64,000 bases of DNA from Clonostachys chloroleuca. Lineage: Eukaryota > Ascomycota > Sordariomycetes > Hypocreales > Bionectriaceae. Positions 21,546 to 34,491 of this stretch are shown here, piece by piece (position 1 is the stretch's first letter; each line of letters begins with the position of its first letter). The stretch is taken from NCBI GenBank assembly GCA_037952775.1, contig JBANAY010000003.1:23126001-23190000 (forward strand), given 5' to 3'. The notes below the pieces were generated by a model. The model was not told where the DNA came from and searched no databases. It was given only the letters and a program-made list of their open reading frames with translations. The position numbers and the translations under genes were made by a program.

Positions 21546-24500
21546 CTAGATTTGCTTACCCTCAACTCTAGACGTGAACTGAATAACCACTTTCTCTATA
21601 ATACTCTTCAAGCTCTGTTTACTCATCATATCGAACACCGTCACATTAACACCAAGCTCATTCCGGAACCAGCCTCGCAACTGTACTGCAATTAGGGAAT
21701 CCACCCCATTTTCATACAGTGGCTTATCCAAGTAGATGGCTTCTTCCTCCAGCCCCAGATTATCTGCCAACTTGGACACGAATGCTTGGGAAATGATCGC
21801 TCCGGTACTGGCTTCTGATGTTGTTCCTTTGAGTTGTGTAGCTACGGAGGCTTTCTCGGGCTGCCGTGAACGAACATCTTTTTCATTCGTCTGGATCATA
21901 CTATTCTCGCTAAAGACTTTTGCAGCTCTCCAAAGAGGCTGATCCAACGGACGTGGCGCCAAGGGATCGGTTGGGTTCGCCAACTTGATACCGGTGATGA
22001 TCTGAGCCGGAATTTCGTTGCCCTCAGGGGATGGCTGACAAACATAGTCTAGAATACTCAACATCTCAGCTTCCAACATGGGTGCGAGGCATCCCAAGCT
22101 TGCTAGGTGACGTCTAACATCCTCTGATTCGGCAGCCGTGCCGGCAAAATCGGCCCATCCCACGTCTATCGACACAACTCGCGTAGCTGGTCGCTCGTTG
22201 TAATGCGCAAACGCATCAAGGTAAGCATTGGAAGCGGCATAGTTTGCTTGTCCACGATTTCCAAGCACGCCCACAGCAGAAGACAAGAGAACAAAGAAGG
22301 ATAGATTTGGCATCAAACTATACAAGTTCCGCGTCCCTGCAACTCGCGGATTGATTGCGGCTTGCCACTGGTCATGCGTCATAAATTCAAAAAGAGCGTC
22401 CTGAAGTACCAACGCGCCTTGAATGCACCCCTTGATCGGAGGTAGCTTGGAATTACCCAGCGTCCTTTCAAGGGCCGCAAGCGATGTAATGTCACATGCG
22501 GGAGACTCAACCCTAATATTTTGACTAGCCAGCTCTGCAAGCAACGATTTCGCAGCAGCCGACTTTGGACCCGACCGAGAGAGTAGAAGAAGATTCCTTG
22601 CTCCTTGCTGCACCAGCCATCTGCAGATTCTCAGGGCAATGCCGCCAAAGCCCCCGGAAATCGCATAAGTAGCGTCCGGGTCGAGCCTAGAGCTAAACCT
22701 GCCGTCATGGATATGTTGATTGATGCGTACGGAGGGCACGAACCGACTGATCGAAAGTTGGCCATCCTCTACGAAATATTCTGTATCATTCTTTGTAACA
22801 TCCCGAGATGTACGCAACATATTCTCAGTCAAACGGAAAACATGGATAGCGACATCCTCGGTATTGGAAGTTGTAAGAGTCGTATAGGTAGAGTCGGGAT
22901 TCTCCAAGCGTAGTACTCGAAATAGCCCGTCGATCAAGTGGTGATCTGGGCTGATGTCTTTCCTGCCACGCACCCAAAGCACGCCTGAGGCGCCCGAAAG
23001 TAAACCACGAAGGGTGGTGAAATCCCTGTTTATCATAGATTCCAGGACAGGTCGTGTAAGCTCCAGAAGGCTAATGCAGAATTTTCCTGAGAAATCATAG
23101 TTCTGCATCTGTGAAACCAATAGAACCTTGATTGATCTCGTGATGCCGCTCAGTAGAGAGCTTTTGACATTCTCAGCTACTCTCAAAGTTTGTTCATCTA
23201 CGAGTATGACAATATCAAGTAGATTGCGGTGGTTTGATGAAGGCTGAACAGCAGTGGTAACAAGAGTGCTGCAGATACGGTTCGCTTGATCATTCGAATC
23301 ATGGATCACCGTATCCAAGCCGGAAAACCCGTTACCTTTCAAGGCCTTGTCCCAGGTCGTGGTCGAAATGCAAGGTCCACATGTACGATACTCATCATTC
23401 CTGAGCCACCAGCCCGGTAATGTTCCGAAGATGGCCTGAGCAATCCATTGATTCTCAGTGACTTCTAGCATGACAAGCTTACCACCTGGCTTCAATAGTC
23501 GCTGAACATTGGTGAGCGTGGTGTTCAGATTTGGAGTAGCATGAAGGACATTCGCGGCGATGATGAGATCATAGTTGCCACTTTTGAAGCCTTGTTTCAA
23601 TGTATCTTTCGAAATGTCGAGCGTAGAGAAGCGCATTAATCCTTGATATGCTGCGAACTTGATTTTCGCAGCCGAGAAGAAGGCAGGGGATATATCAGTA
23701 AAGTCATAGACTGAAACGGCTCCAGAGGCGACGTTGTTGCTGTCCATGACATTCGCATGTTTGAGCACGATGTCGGTACTTGATCCTGTCCCTGCACCAA
23801 TCTCAAGAACTCGCATGCCAGGTTGCTTGAAAGCAAGCAATTCCACTATATGGCTGAGGGCTGGCTCCGTTCGGACGTTCATCTCGGTGTAATAGCGTTC
23901 TTCGAAGCCGGATTTGAATATGACCTCCAAGGGGCTCAACTCTCCGTGAAGAATCTCCAGAAGGGTTTTGCCAATTTCGACGAGTCCAACACCATGAGAA
24001 CTTGCCGCAGCAACCTTGTGCGATAGGTCGTCGATGGATATCTTGCCATCATGACCATTAGTGAGTGACATGAGATCTGGATTCGAACCAGAAACGCAAT
24101 CCCGCATCCATCTGATATAATTCTCTAGATAACGCGTCTGTGGGGTAATCCTTGTTGAGTCGAACTGGCTCAGCACTTTCTTACAAAATTTGAGTAATAA
24201 AGTGGCTAAGTCTTCAAAGTGTGCAGTATCGTCAGTTGCTCGGGCAAGTCTAGGGAGCATTGCATCGATTAACAGATCGATATCTGGCTTCCAAATAATC
24301 TCATAGCAACTGTGGTCTGTTTCGGGTTCCTGTTTGGATGACGCGGAGTCGATGAAAGTCGTTCTCAGGCAACCGAGAGACATAGCAACCTCTCCATCGC
24401 CACCATAGGCTTGTGCTGTAGATAGCGTGTGGTTCTCCGAAGTTTCTTGTACTCTAGCTCGGACTTTTAGACTTGATGACTCTCCGTAGTTGCACTTTGT

Positions 24501-27500
24501 GGCCGCTATCCACAGATCCTCAACCATAGTTGGCACTGCTGTTGATACCTGATTGGTGCTCGTTTCCACCACAGCAGCGAGCACCGTTTGGAAAACACCA
24601 TCTAATGTGATAGGATGAATCACATGTTGCTCCATGAATTGGAACACGCGCACCTGAGATAGTGCTTCATCACTGTCACTAATTGACAGTTCGGTCAGAG
24701 ACTGGAAGTCGGTGCCAAAAACCAAGCCTATGGAGTCAAATGAGTGGTAAAGGTTTGCAACATCAACATCTCGCGACTGTCCACCATCATGCCACCCATT
24801 TGGATATTGTGAGCGCTTCTCGTATTCGAGAGCGATTGTTCCACGGCAATTCTCAGCCCATTCTTCTTCTTCAAGCGTGCAGAGAGTGAAACGCGCCACG
24901 GAAGATGAGTTGTGAGAGGTCCAAGGGCTTAACTCGAGAAACGATTCTACGCTAGAATTATGTTCAGGGATATAGATTGGTCGGAGAAACTCGGCCTTCT
25001 CGATACGGAAAGCTGTTATCTTGTTTCTCGAACCCCCAGTCCGGCATGCGGCCTCAATAGCCATTGACAACATGCTTGCTGCTGGATATATTATGGATCC
25101 ATTGATCACATGGCCGGCTAACCAGGGACTTTCTTGAAGCTTGGTGATTTTTCGCCATGTCTTCGCTACCTGTGGAGGCGTGTTCTCAGCGTTTGGGGAA
25201 CCTAATAGGGTAGAACGTAGTGTTTTCTTGAGTCGAAACTCGCGGCTCCGCCTGCTTTCGTCCCAGTAGACTTTGGAATGATCGAAAGGATACGGCGGTA
25301 GGTTCGCCAGGGGCTTGATTCTTCTTGTTGAATCCAATCCATTTGCGGCAAGCAAATCCACCTTATGCCCAAGACAGTGAAGCCGGCCCATGGTAGCTAG
25401 AAACGTTTCTGTGGCGTCGAAGTTTCGGCGCAGAGTTGAGTCGTAGTTGACGGATATTGAACTCTTGACAGAGGACACAATCTCTTTGAACGGGCCACGT
25501 AGAGCCGAATGCGGGCCTACCTCGAGCACATCAATGGATTCGTATGAGGATAGTGCTGTTGCAACTGCTTCATCAAACCTCACGGTGGACACCATATTTT
25601 GTACCCAGTATTCTGGTTTCTGAAGTTGGCTCGTGGTGACTGGCTTTGCCGTAACCGAGGATACCATGCGAACTGTGCTGCCAGTATCTCCAGCCTTTCC
25701 TGGGTTTATTGTGCCCATCAAGCTTTTATACTCCTCTGAGATTCTTTCCATATGAGGAGAGTGATATGCAACGGAGACGCGAAGCTTGGTTGCTGCCATG
25801 CCCTCTTTGGCGAGCTCGGCCTTGATATCTTCAATGGCGCTGTCATCACCCGACAGTGTGACACTAGAGGGGCTGTTGATACATGCGACTACGACCGTAG
25901 AAGACGAGTGTGTTGTTTTAAAGTCGATCAGACGCTTGCTCGCTTCTTTGGCGGGCATAGCAACGGCCAGCATAGCACCTCTAACATCAGGCGATGCGTC
26001 CAGAACAGACGCAACTTGACCTCTCAAATATGCAATCTTGATCGCCGAGTTGTGGTCCATCGCTGCCGCAGCATATCTATGAATGGTCAACTAGGCTCTT
26101 TGCCATTGTATTGTCAGGTTGTAGAGGCTCACGCTGCTGCAATTTCGCCAGATGAATGCCCGACTACCATAGTCGGACATGTTCCCATACTCCTCAAAAG
26201 ATCTACCAGAGCTATTTGAAGGGCTGTACAGACTGGCTGACTGAGTTCTGGTTTATTGATCCTAGTCACCTCTTGTGGCTTCCTAATTTCAGCTGCTTAT
26301 AGTTAGCTTCTACAAAATCCGTTATCAGGAAATAAGATTAATGTACTAATTGAAATACCCATCGACACGGGGGAAACTGTTTATGAAAGCTGTGAGAAGT
26401 CAGGGAGCTCTTACTTACCAAGAAGATCCCACTGGCAGCCTAGCGCTTGGAGGTATTGGGATGAGCGATCCATACTATCCTTGAAGACAGGATACGAAAC
26501 AAGTTCTCGACCCATCCGACTGTATTGTGCTCCCTGGCCAGTGAAGATGAACCCGAGGTGTCGATTGTCGCTAGATCGAACCGGAATAGAACATAAGGCT
26601 TGCAGGTCGGTAAGTTGTGAGGAAGACCTGACAACAGCGAATATTCTTGAAGATAAGAGGCTTCTTCGAGTAGCCAGCGTGAAGGCAAGACGGTTCAGGT
26701 CAGTATCACAGTCTTTCACCAGCTTAAAACCTTCGATGTACGACTTGATGATTCGGGAGCAAGCTTTGCTATCAGAGGCAGACCAAGTGAGCAGTTTGGG
26801 CCGGCCGTCGCATTGGCGCTCCAACCACTCTTCGCCATCCGAACCAACCCAATTTCCAGAAAAGTCAGGATCAATGGATAGATGATGCCCTTTCAATCCC
26901 CGTAATTTGAGAAAGTTGCAGGCGTCATCGAGCACAACATGTGAATTTGCACCACCGAATCCGAAAGAGTTGACGGACGCACGCCGTAGGCCAGGAGTTG
27001 GCCACTTAGTTGGAGCAGTGGGAAACTAGTTGAGACATTAGTTATATTTCCAAATTTATGGAATGTAATTCACCACTAGCCTTGATATTGAGTTTATCAT
27101 CATCAATATCTTTGTTTAGTTTCTCAAAGTTTGCGTTTGGGGGTATAATTCCACGCTCCAATGCTAAAATTGCCTTGATTAATCCAGCAATTCCACTGCC
27201 CCCTTCTAGATGGCCAATGTTTGATTTTGTCGAGCCTCTACAAAGTTTAGATGTCAGTTTCAAGTACAATATAACATGTTGTCGTTATTCAAACTCACAT
27301 ATAAACCGGGGTTTGAGCACTCCTTGTTCGACCGAATGTTGATCCTAAAGCCCGGGCTTCGATTGGGTCGCCCACTGGAGTTCCAGTTCCATGTGCCTCC
27401 ACAAACGCTGTTCTGCTCAGTTCTAGGCCAGCTCTCCGATAGGTGTCAATGATGAGCTTTTCTTGTGCCTCCTGACTCGGAGACGTCAAGCTTGGTGTTT

Positions 27501-28495
27501 TGCCATCTTGATTTGTGCCTGTTGCGCGGATAACAGCTCGAATAACATCCCCATTCGCAAGAGCATCTGTTAGTCTCTTGACCACCACAATCCCATAACC
27601 TTCACCACGTGCGTATCCATTTGCGCGATGATCAAAACTATAGCAGCAACCGGAGGGAGAAAGCATATTCAGGTTTGACATGAGCAGAAATTGCTCCACT
27701 GAGGACATGATATTGCTGCCTCCTACAAGAGCCTACGTCAGAGGTTAATGCATGCATTTTTGAGAAACGCAAGTTGTAGGCAGGAAAACGCACCATTGAT
27801 GACTCTCGAAGACAAAGGGACTGACATGCCAGATGAAGTCCCACCAGACTACTAGAACATGCTGTATCGATATTCATACTTGGCCCCTTGAGATTGAACC
27901 ACCAGCTAAGGCGATTTGCTAGCATAGAAAATGTCGTACTGCTGCCTGCATGTGGAGATAGCCTCTCGGCATCTTTTAGGGATATGATCTTGTGGTCATC
28001 TCCAAAAGAACCGGTAAATACTGCCGTATCAGTTCCGCTGACCGACTCGATCGGGATTCCCGCTTTCTGAACGTTAGCAAATAATGGGCATTTTGAATTG
28101 TAAGAAACCCTCACCATCCTCTAAAGCATGATAGCATGTCTCAAGAAGACCTCTTTGCTGGGGATCCATGGCAGCAGCCTCGGCGGGACTAATAGAAAAG
28201 AAAGGAGCGTCAAATGCTCCTAGATCTTCTTTCAGGAAGTGCGCTTTCCGTAAACGAAGCTAAATTAACGTTAGTCTGTGTCTTCATATAAAGAAAAGGA
28301 GCCATGGGAATGATTTATGCTTGCCTTATCGACGGATTCATTATGTGTATCATAGAAAGAATCGATGTTTATTCGGCTTGACGGCATCTCAGTCGTCAAA
28401 CATTGTTTCTCATTGAGCACCTTCCAGAAGCCCTCCGGGGACGTTGCGTCACCAGGGAACTTGAATGCAAGACCGACTATCGCCAGAGGCTCCAT
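21546..28495 (-). CDS. highly reducing type I polyketide synthase, KS-AT-DH-MT-KR-ACP, no ER
   Basis: Eight exons (28325-28495, 28115-28259, 27794-28062, 27299-27732, 27081-27237, 26419-27025, 26133-26292, 21546-26076) give 2157 residues. The KS triad is Cys174 (DTACSSSL), His309 (EAHGTGT) and His349 (KSNIGH). AT has GHSSG with Ser641 and GQGAQ. DH has His970 ([10 protein letters not shown]) and Asp1140 ([10 protein letters not shown]). The C-methyltransferase SAM motif LEIGAGTGS lies at about 1404-1413. KR starts at about 1782 with Ser (LLSSAVG) and Tyr1927 (NYAAS). The ACP serine is 2108 (GVDSLIAV). The structural sub-domain ends at about 1765 and the KR begins some 15 residues later, so an ER is absent, not merely degenerate. 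No thioesterase, reductase or condensation domain follows the ACP. The expected product is an alpha-methylated unsaturated chain. Introns 1 and 5 appear to use GC donors. Confidence 0.95.
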
Positions 28496-29227
28496 TTCGC
28501 GGTGTATGATGGATCGAAGTATGCTGCTTAAGAGACCTGTAACATTCTACAAAGAGACAATCTATAGCTACCGAAGTCACCAATTGTTTATATATGCGAC
28601 TTAGTACAGAAATTCTACAAAAGATGCCGATTGCCATACTTCATTGAGGGTAATGGCCGAACGTTTACACGTTGCTAGCTAATCGATTTGTTGGTCAAGC
28701 AGCCGAACCAACGTCACATTTCAAATAAGTACCTCAGCTCATTCCGCATACCAAAAGGATTCATCCAGTCTTGGCGTGGGTGTGTCCCGAACAACAATAT
28801 ACTGAAGCGAGACCAACAGGTCGGTTTGGTCTGTATGTGGTCCCGGTAAGCTCGTAAATGCAATGCTACTGTGACAATCACACCCTGCAGCCTGTGTCAG
28901 CCTACATGCGCCTCAATAATTGTCATGCCACAGTGGTAGTCGGGATCCATCCTCGTGGAACAGGGTGTGTAGATATTCTCCGCCCCTATGTGCATGAAAT
29001 TAATTAATAGGATTTATGGCCACCGGATCTTGATGATTCTGACGCGTTCTTAGACGGCCATCGGCCTATACCGAGAAGCCTAGAATCCTACTACAAGGGT
29101 ACTCACATATCAAAACCAGAAAACCTTTGTCGCTGACGATTCCAAAACCTCAAACTTCTGGAATAACCCGTTTATCCATACTTTCTTGCTTCTCCTTACC
29201 TCCCAAGAACTCCTCCACGCACGAACG
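28496..29227. promoter_or_regulatory. bidirectional promoter of PKS and alpha/beta hydrolase
   Basis: The PKS and hydrolase genes start 732 bp apart and face away from each other. Candidate elements are an inverted repeat GACCAA-N9-TTGGTC at 28811-28831, TGACAAT/ATTGTCA halves around 28872-28926, and CGG-N6-CCG at 29062-29073. None is proven. Divergent layout suggests shared control. Confidence 0.45.
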
Positions 29228-30068
29228 ATGAAATTCACCGTTGTCATTTGCCCCGGGGCTTGGCCCCTCTTGTCCTTCATGGAGCCTCTGATGGAGGCGT
29301 TCGAGAACCGGAGTCACCCTGCTATCACATCCATTGTTGATACCTACCCAACCACGGATCCCAATGTGACAGTCAAAGTGAACCCGGACAGCGAGTATCT
29401 TCGCACCAAGGTTCTAGAACCTGTCCTGGAAACTGGTGCTGACGTTGTCGTCTTCATGCACTCTTATGGAGGCACCTACGGCGCGTCGAGCCTAGAAGGC
29501 CTCAGTAAGGAGGAGAGACAGTCCAAGGGCCTGAAGGGCGGTATCATCGCCACTGTCCAAACTGCTGCCTTCATCGCCCCCACTGGTGCGACTGCCTTGG
29601 ACTGCATGGGGGTCGATCGGAACAATCTCCCCTATTGGATTGAATATGATGTAGGTGGACACCTTCTTGATTCATCAACATTTCTAACAGTTGCTCCGCA
29701 TCTAGGCCGAGACCGATATGGTGGGAATCAACAAGGAGTACGCCAAGCAAGTTCTGTTCAACGACCTTCCGGAGGATGAGGCCGAGAGACTAGCGAGCTT
29801 ACTTCCCAAGCAGCCGATGGTCTGCTTCACCACGCCCGCTCACTGGGACCCGTACAATGATCCTTACTACAGGGGTAAGCTTGGCTACATTTACACTGGG
29901 GCCGACCTCATCTTCCCGTACGAGGCACAGCAGATGCAAGTTGCGTCGGCGGGTATCGGCCATACGTACCTGCTTGAGGGATCTTCCCACTCTCCTCATC
30001 TTGAACAGCCCGGTCACTTGGCAGATCTAGTCATTGACATGGTGAGGAATATTACTGGCAAGTGTTGA
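29228..30068 (+). CDS. alpha/beta hydrolase
   Basis: Two exons (29228-29650, 29706-30068) give 261 residues. The start is ATG 29228, since the longer open frame upstream lacks support. The nucleophile elbow is FMHSYGG with Ser79. A late histidine in EGSSHSPHLEQ (His236) fits the triad, and the acid is probably the Asp in YTGADLIF. There is no signal peptide or membrane segment. The family is the small AB-hydrolase group of fungal esterases. Because the PKS has no release domain and shares its promoter with this gene, a role in chain release or editing, as for other stand-alone hydrolases paired with reducing PKSs, is a reasonable inference. Confidence 0.88.
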
Positions 30069-30660
30069 TTTGCCACTTTAGAAATTTGATACCTTCTTGG
30101 CATCAAACCTTTCAATGAAGCGTGGTGGAGAGAAGGTGGAGATAGATAATATGAATTTGGCTGTAGTAATTTGAATATATCGTTCTACATAAAAATATTA
30201 TGCTGTAACTTTGTTTTGCGTTAACTTTGTTTGCGTGTCGGATTGCGATAAACTATCATAACACCAATATGCGGACATCCGATAACACGAATGATGTTCA
30301 TAGGAGGAACGTGATAACACCAGAATTATGAGATCCTTCGGCTGGTTCCACGTTAAGCTTAGGTACTTCCGTTTTATAATGATATTGTCGGCTTTTAAGG
30401 GGGATGGGGCCAATATAACGTTTCAGTTTCAATGTCACCCTCCAACATATGTCGAAAACATATCCCCATTCGGATGATGTTTCCGAGAAGCGTATTACAT
30501 TAATTACACATCCGCCTCAAATAGAAATCAGCTCAGTTTAAGGTCATTTGGTGGCATTATGCGTAACCTAGCTTACGTAGGATGTTTTCTTAACGGCAGG
30601 CTGCTAAAGCATGTAGAGTTGTATCAGGTTTCTACGGCCCCAAAGCGAATGACATGTTGC
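30069..30660. other. intergenic between convergent genes
   Basis: AT-rich 3' flanks of the hydrolase and AMP-ligase genes. No gene was seen. Confidence 0.4.
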
Positions 30661-32392
30661 TTATGCAGTATCTCTAAAAAGACTCCTAAGTTCTTCCTTA
30701 TACAGTGCAACGGTGGCACTGCGTTGGATCGTACCCTTCAAGGATCGTACCACCGGTTTCTTGGTATCTACAACGATGATGCGATCACGAGTGATCCTAT
30801 GATCCTCAAAGTAGTGCTGATTCAAGTCCTCCACGTGTGGCCAGATCTCGGCAACCAACTGCTCTTTCAGACCGGCTGCCTCGCAAGGGGTTCTCTTCTC
30901 GATGAGGAGAGCAGATCCACGGTAGCCGGTTCCGATCATGAGAGCCGCTTGAAGCTGAGGAATCCGTGAAAGACCATCTTCCATTAGGATTGGGCTTAAG
31001 TTGGCCCCAGTGGACAGACAAATTGTGTCATCAAGTCGCCCGCACCACTTCCAGAAGCCTTTCAACTCGGGATGCCCAACATAGAGATCTCTAGTGCAAT
31101 ATTCTTCGAGATCGGGGAAAACTTTAAAGATGGGCGGCTCTTTCGCAGGATCAGAGCCCTTAGTGATCCAAGCTTCGTGGAGCTCTGTATTTTCGGTACC
31201 ATGATGGCGACGAAACTCCCACCTTGCATGCTCGTGTGGATGTATATATGCCCACGTGGGGTTCATGCGGTTGCGAGTAGGTGAGTAGTCCGGAACGCTG
31301 CCCACCTCGGTTGCGCCGTAAAGTGTGATTGTATGTACCTTGGAAGCAACAGCATCGCCATGGGACTCAACAATCTTGCCACCCCCAGATATGATTGTCC
31401 CCAATCTGTTCTCGACTGTGTCAAGATACTTCGGGTTCAAGGCAATGTGGCTGATTAAATGCGGCGGGATAAAGGCAGTATCAACCTGTGTGCTCTCGAT
31501 TGCACCAATGAAAGCTTCGACTGTGCATGGAAAGTTGGCAGGAGGGAGAATGATGGTGGTTTCGCAGGCTACTGCAAGGAAAGATGTGCAAAAGATGTTC
31601 GCAGCATGGAAAGCTGGCATCATAATAAGCAGCCGGGTACCTCGCAGATGGTCGTCCTTGAACTCCCATGAGGGCTCAGTAGTGGGCGAGGGCTCAACTG
31701 TGAGAGCATCCATGTATGCCGCAGCCCATTCATGAGTGTACGTGATTGGTTTGGGTGTAGCGGTTGTCCCAGATGTATGAAGTACAAGCAATGCTTCATG
31801 TTTCGATTCTTGGAATGTTTTTGATATTGGATAATGCGGGAACTCTTCAACCATAAGGTTCTCCAGAGCTGGAACTTGAAATATGGGGAAATCTCCAACT
31901 TGTTGAAATGTCCTCGCGAAGGCAGAACAGGGGTCAGCCGCTAGGACCGCCTTGCAGTCGACCGTCTCAAGTAGCGACTTCAAGGCACTGCATTGGCTCC
32001 GAGGCGAGACGAGAAGAAGCTTAGTCCGTTGTTAGAGTACCGAAGCTACATAGAGTATCGGATCGATGGCATACCTTGTAACCGGCTTTCGAGCACGCAA
32101 TAATCATGGCATTTTGACGCAAGTCGTTGGGTCCGACGTAAGTTAGCGCCTGCAAAGTCGTGCTCTTCCCAATTTGTGCCGTCAACCACCAGGCTAAGCC
32201 GTTGACCATATTGGCAAAGTGCCTGTATGAAACCTTTTGGTAACCTTCATTGTAGCCATTGGGTGAAACGGGGACATATGCATAAGCAGAATGAGGCTTT
32301 GAGATCGCCAGACCGTCTACCATATCGGCCAGTAGCTGCCTGGGAGGCAAAGCATTGGGGTTTTTGAAACCGTTGACAGTTGACGAGCCCAT
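30661..32392 (-). CDS. stand-alone adenylate-forming enzyme (AMP-binding, NRPS-like A domain)
   Basis: Two exons (32075-32392, 30661-32019) give 558 residues from ATG 32392. The ANL-superfamily core motifs are present: LHTSGTTATPKP (phosphate loop, about 186-197), LYGATEVG (340-346), the hinge block WCGRLDDTI with Arg434 and Asp436, and the C-terminal catalytic lysine in LKGTIQR (Lys534). The sequence resembles the A domain of fungal adenylate-forming reductases, yet it ends right after the C-terminal subdomain, with no carrier protein and no reductase. It should activate a carboxylic acid as the acyl-AMP. The substrate may be the released polyketide acid or an amino acid. It could form a CoA thioester, load a carrier in trans or form an amide. 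Confidence 0.88.
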
Positions 32393-33072
32393 ATTGTCTA
32401 GCGCGCTTGAAGATGGATGAAATTGTTCGAAGTAGATTGTTAGCAACTAGATTCCAACCGAATTAAGGGATAGTTCTGCTAATATCCTAAGAGATGTCGA
32501 TTCAGAAGGTTTAGTAATGGAACCGCTCTCAGATACGTTCATTGTGATGGTCACAACTTCGTAAGGTGTCCAGGTTCCATTCTCTCAACGGACGCCCATC
32601 ACCACTTCCGGAACCGTGGTGCGCAAATAAGCATAACCAGGTTTTCTCAAGCCCTTGCAGTGATCCTTGTTACATCTGATCCCTGGTCCCAACCCCGCAG
32701 CGAGGCGCCTTACCATCGATAGAAAGGGAAAAATCAGGCGAAATATGAGAATAGCAAGTTCAGGAAAACAGGCGAGGTACCTTTGGTCATTAAGGGCTAT
32801 TATGGATATATGCACCGTAAATATTGCTAAATTAGGCTGCATATTTTGTTCCATAATGGCATGATATAGGTGGTTGATGAAACGTCGTCGGAGGGTGGCC
32901 TTATTCGCATCCCCATAAGGCCCCAAATATTATGCTATGCATACATGGAGTAGTATTTCACTGTCACTTGGCACGAAGGATTGGGAAGATGCCGAAAATC
33001 GGACGATTACGTATTTGCTCTGCCACGCGTCTTTTCGCATACACGCACAAATGTACAGATGATTCGCTTCTT
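32393..33072. other. intergenic, promoter side of the AMP-ligase gene
   Basis: No gene was recognised. It lies between the AMP-ligase start and the 3' end of the aminotransferase gene, both on the minus strand. Confidence 0.4.
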
Positions 33073-34491
33073 TCAGTTCTTAGTCAGGAAATTCGATAGC
33101 CGGACCATAACCTCCTCTGCTCGCTCCTGCGGGATGGAGATGGTGAGCCTTGCCCAGCCGAACTCCCTTGTCGATTGGTTGTAGAGCCAACCCGGACTGA
33201 CCCGGACACCTTCGTGTTGCTCCAGGTTTGCCTTCAACGCAAGTTCCTCCTCCTGGGATTGCAGGTCTTTTCCTATCCTAGCAAATACGAACAGACCTTC
33301 GCTTGCAGGTATGAAGTCCACACCAAGGCATGCAAGGCCGTCAGCAAAGATTTGGTAAGATGCTGTCAACCGACTCGAGTTCTTCTCCAGAAGCTCGGGG
33401 AGAGCCGGGCTTGCCAGCAGCGTGTTCAGCATAGAGGTGCTCAAAGCGGAAATCCCTGCATATGCCAGAAGGGATGTCGCCGCGCGGAGTGGAGGATTGT
33501 CCTGTGAAACAATGCAGCCCTGCAAATGTTAATCTTTGAATTACAGCGACCCAGAGGCAGATGTACTTACAATTCGCAGGCCACCTAGGCCGAAGAGCTT
33601 ACTCGGGCTCCAGACCACATGAATCTTGCTCGGATCAAAGCTCAGGCCGTCTTCCGGCTCTGGTTGGATCGATAGGGCTGAGTGAAATCTGGGCTGGCCA
33701 TTGATGGCAGAACCAAAGGTTGCCAGAGCGTAGATCTCATCGGATATGAAATGCAGACCCTTTTTATTGCAGAATTTAACACACTCCAATATCACATCCT
33801 TGGGATAGCATCTTGAAAGTGGGTTCTGGGGATTAGTCAAGATGAGTGCTTTAACTCTGCTTGGTTCTTGAGCTGCCTCGAACGCTGCCTCAATGGCCAA
33901 AACCAAGTCTTGGGCATGCCTGGCGTAATTTGGTGGCGTGGCAGTAATTATGTTGACCTTCGATCGCCCTGATATGTATGGGAGGAAACCAACTTAAGGT
34001 ATATCAGAGCCCAATTCCAGCCCGGGGGGAAGAAGGAACAACTTACACCAGAGCGGTGCTGGGACAATAACACTGTCACCTTCATCGCATATCGACTGCA
34101 TCAGTATTTCGATGCCATTTCCCGCACCAGCTGTAAGCACGATTTGATCGGGCAAAACCTTGCGAGCTGGGTCAAAGTAAACATTGAAGAACTTGGTCAG
34201 ATTTTCTCGTGCGTCTTGGTTGCCTCCAAACGTTACCGGAAGAGAAAATAGCTAAATTTCATTAGCTCTAAGTTTAGCCATCAAGAGGACAACTAAACGT
34301 ACCTCATCAGCTGTTGCTCCTGAGATGGCTAGTTGCAGCACTTGATGGAGCTCCTGTTGAAGGAGTTCATTTTCACCTCCAGAAATGTCAATGATACTGT
34401 CAGTGTCCGTGAGGCTAGGTTGTTTTGCTACCAGCAAGCTGGGCCCCAACTGCTGGAGCAATACGCCGGTACGGTTTGAGAGTGAAGCCAT
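33073..34491 (-). CDS. class I/II aminotransferase, ACC-synthase-like (PLP)
   Basis: Four exons (34303-34491, 34047-34251, 33571-33992, 33073-33519) give 420 residues. The PLP lysine is Lys263 in SPSKLFGLGGLRIG. The cofactor-binding Asn and Asp/Tyr are in LTNPQNPLSRCY and HFISDEIYALATF, and the C-terminal substrate arginine is in EFGWARLTIS. The SPSK..G and NPQNPL.R patterns are those of ACC-synthase-like fungal aminotransferases. Members catalyse transamination or related PLP chemistry, so the annotation ACC synthase should not be taken literally. In this cluster it could aminate a keto polyketide or prepare an amino-acid precursor. It is divergent from the rhodopsin-like gene. Confidence 0.9.

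Noticed and set aside
28325..28495. PKS N-terminus as a separate small gene
   Set aside because: It reads straight into the KS domain through a GC-AG intron, in phase.
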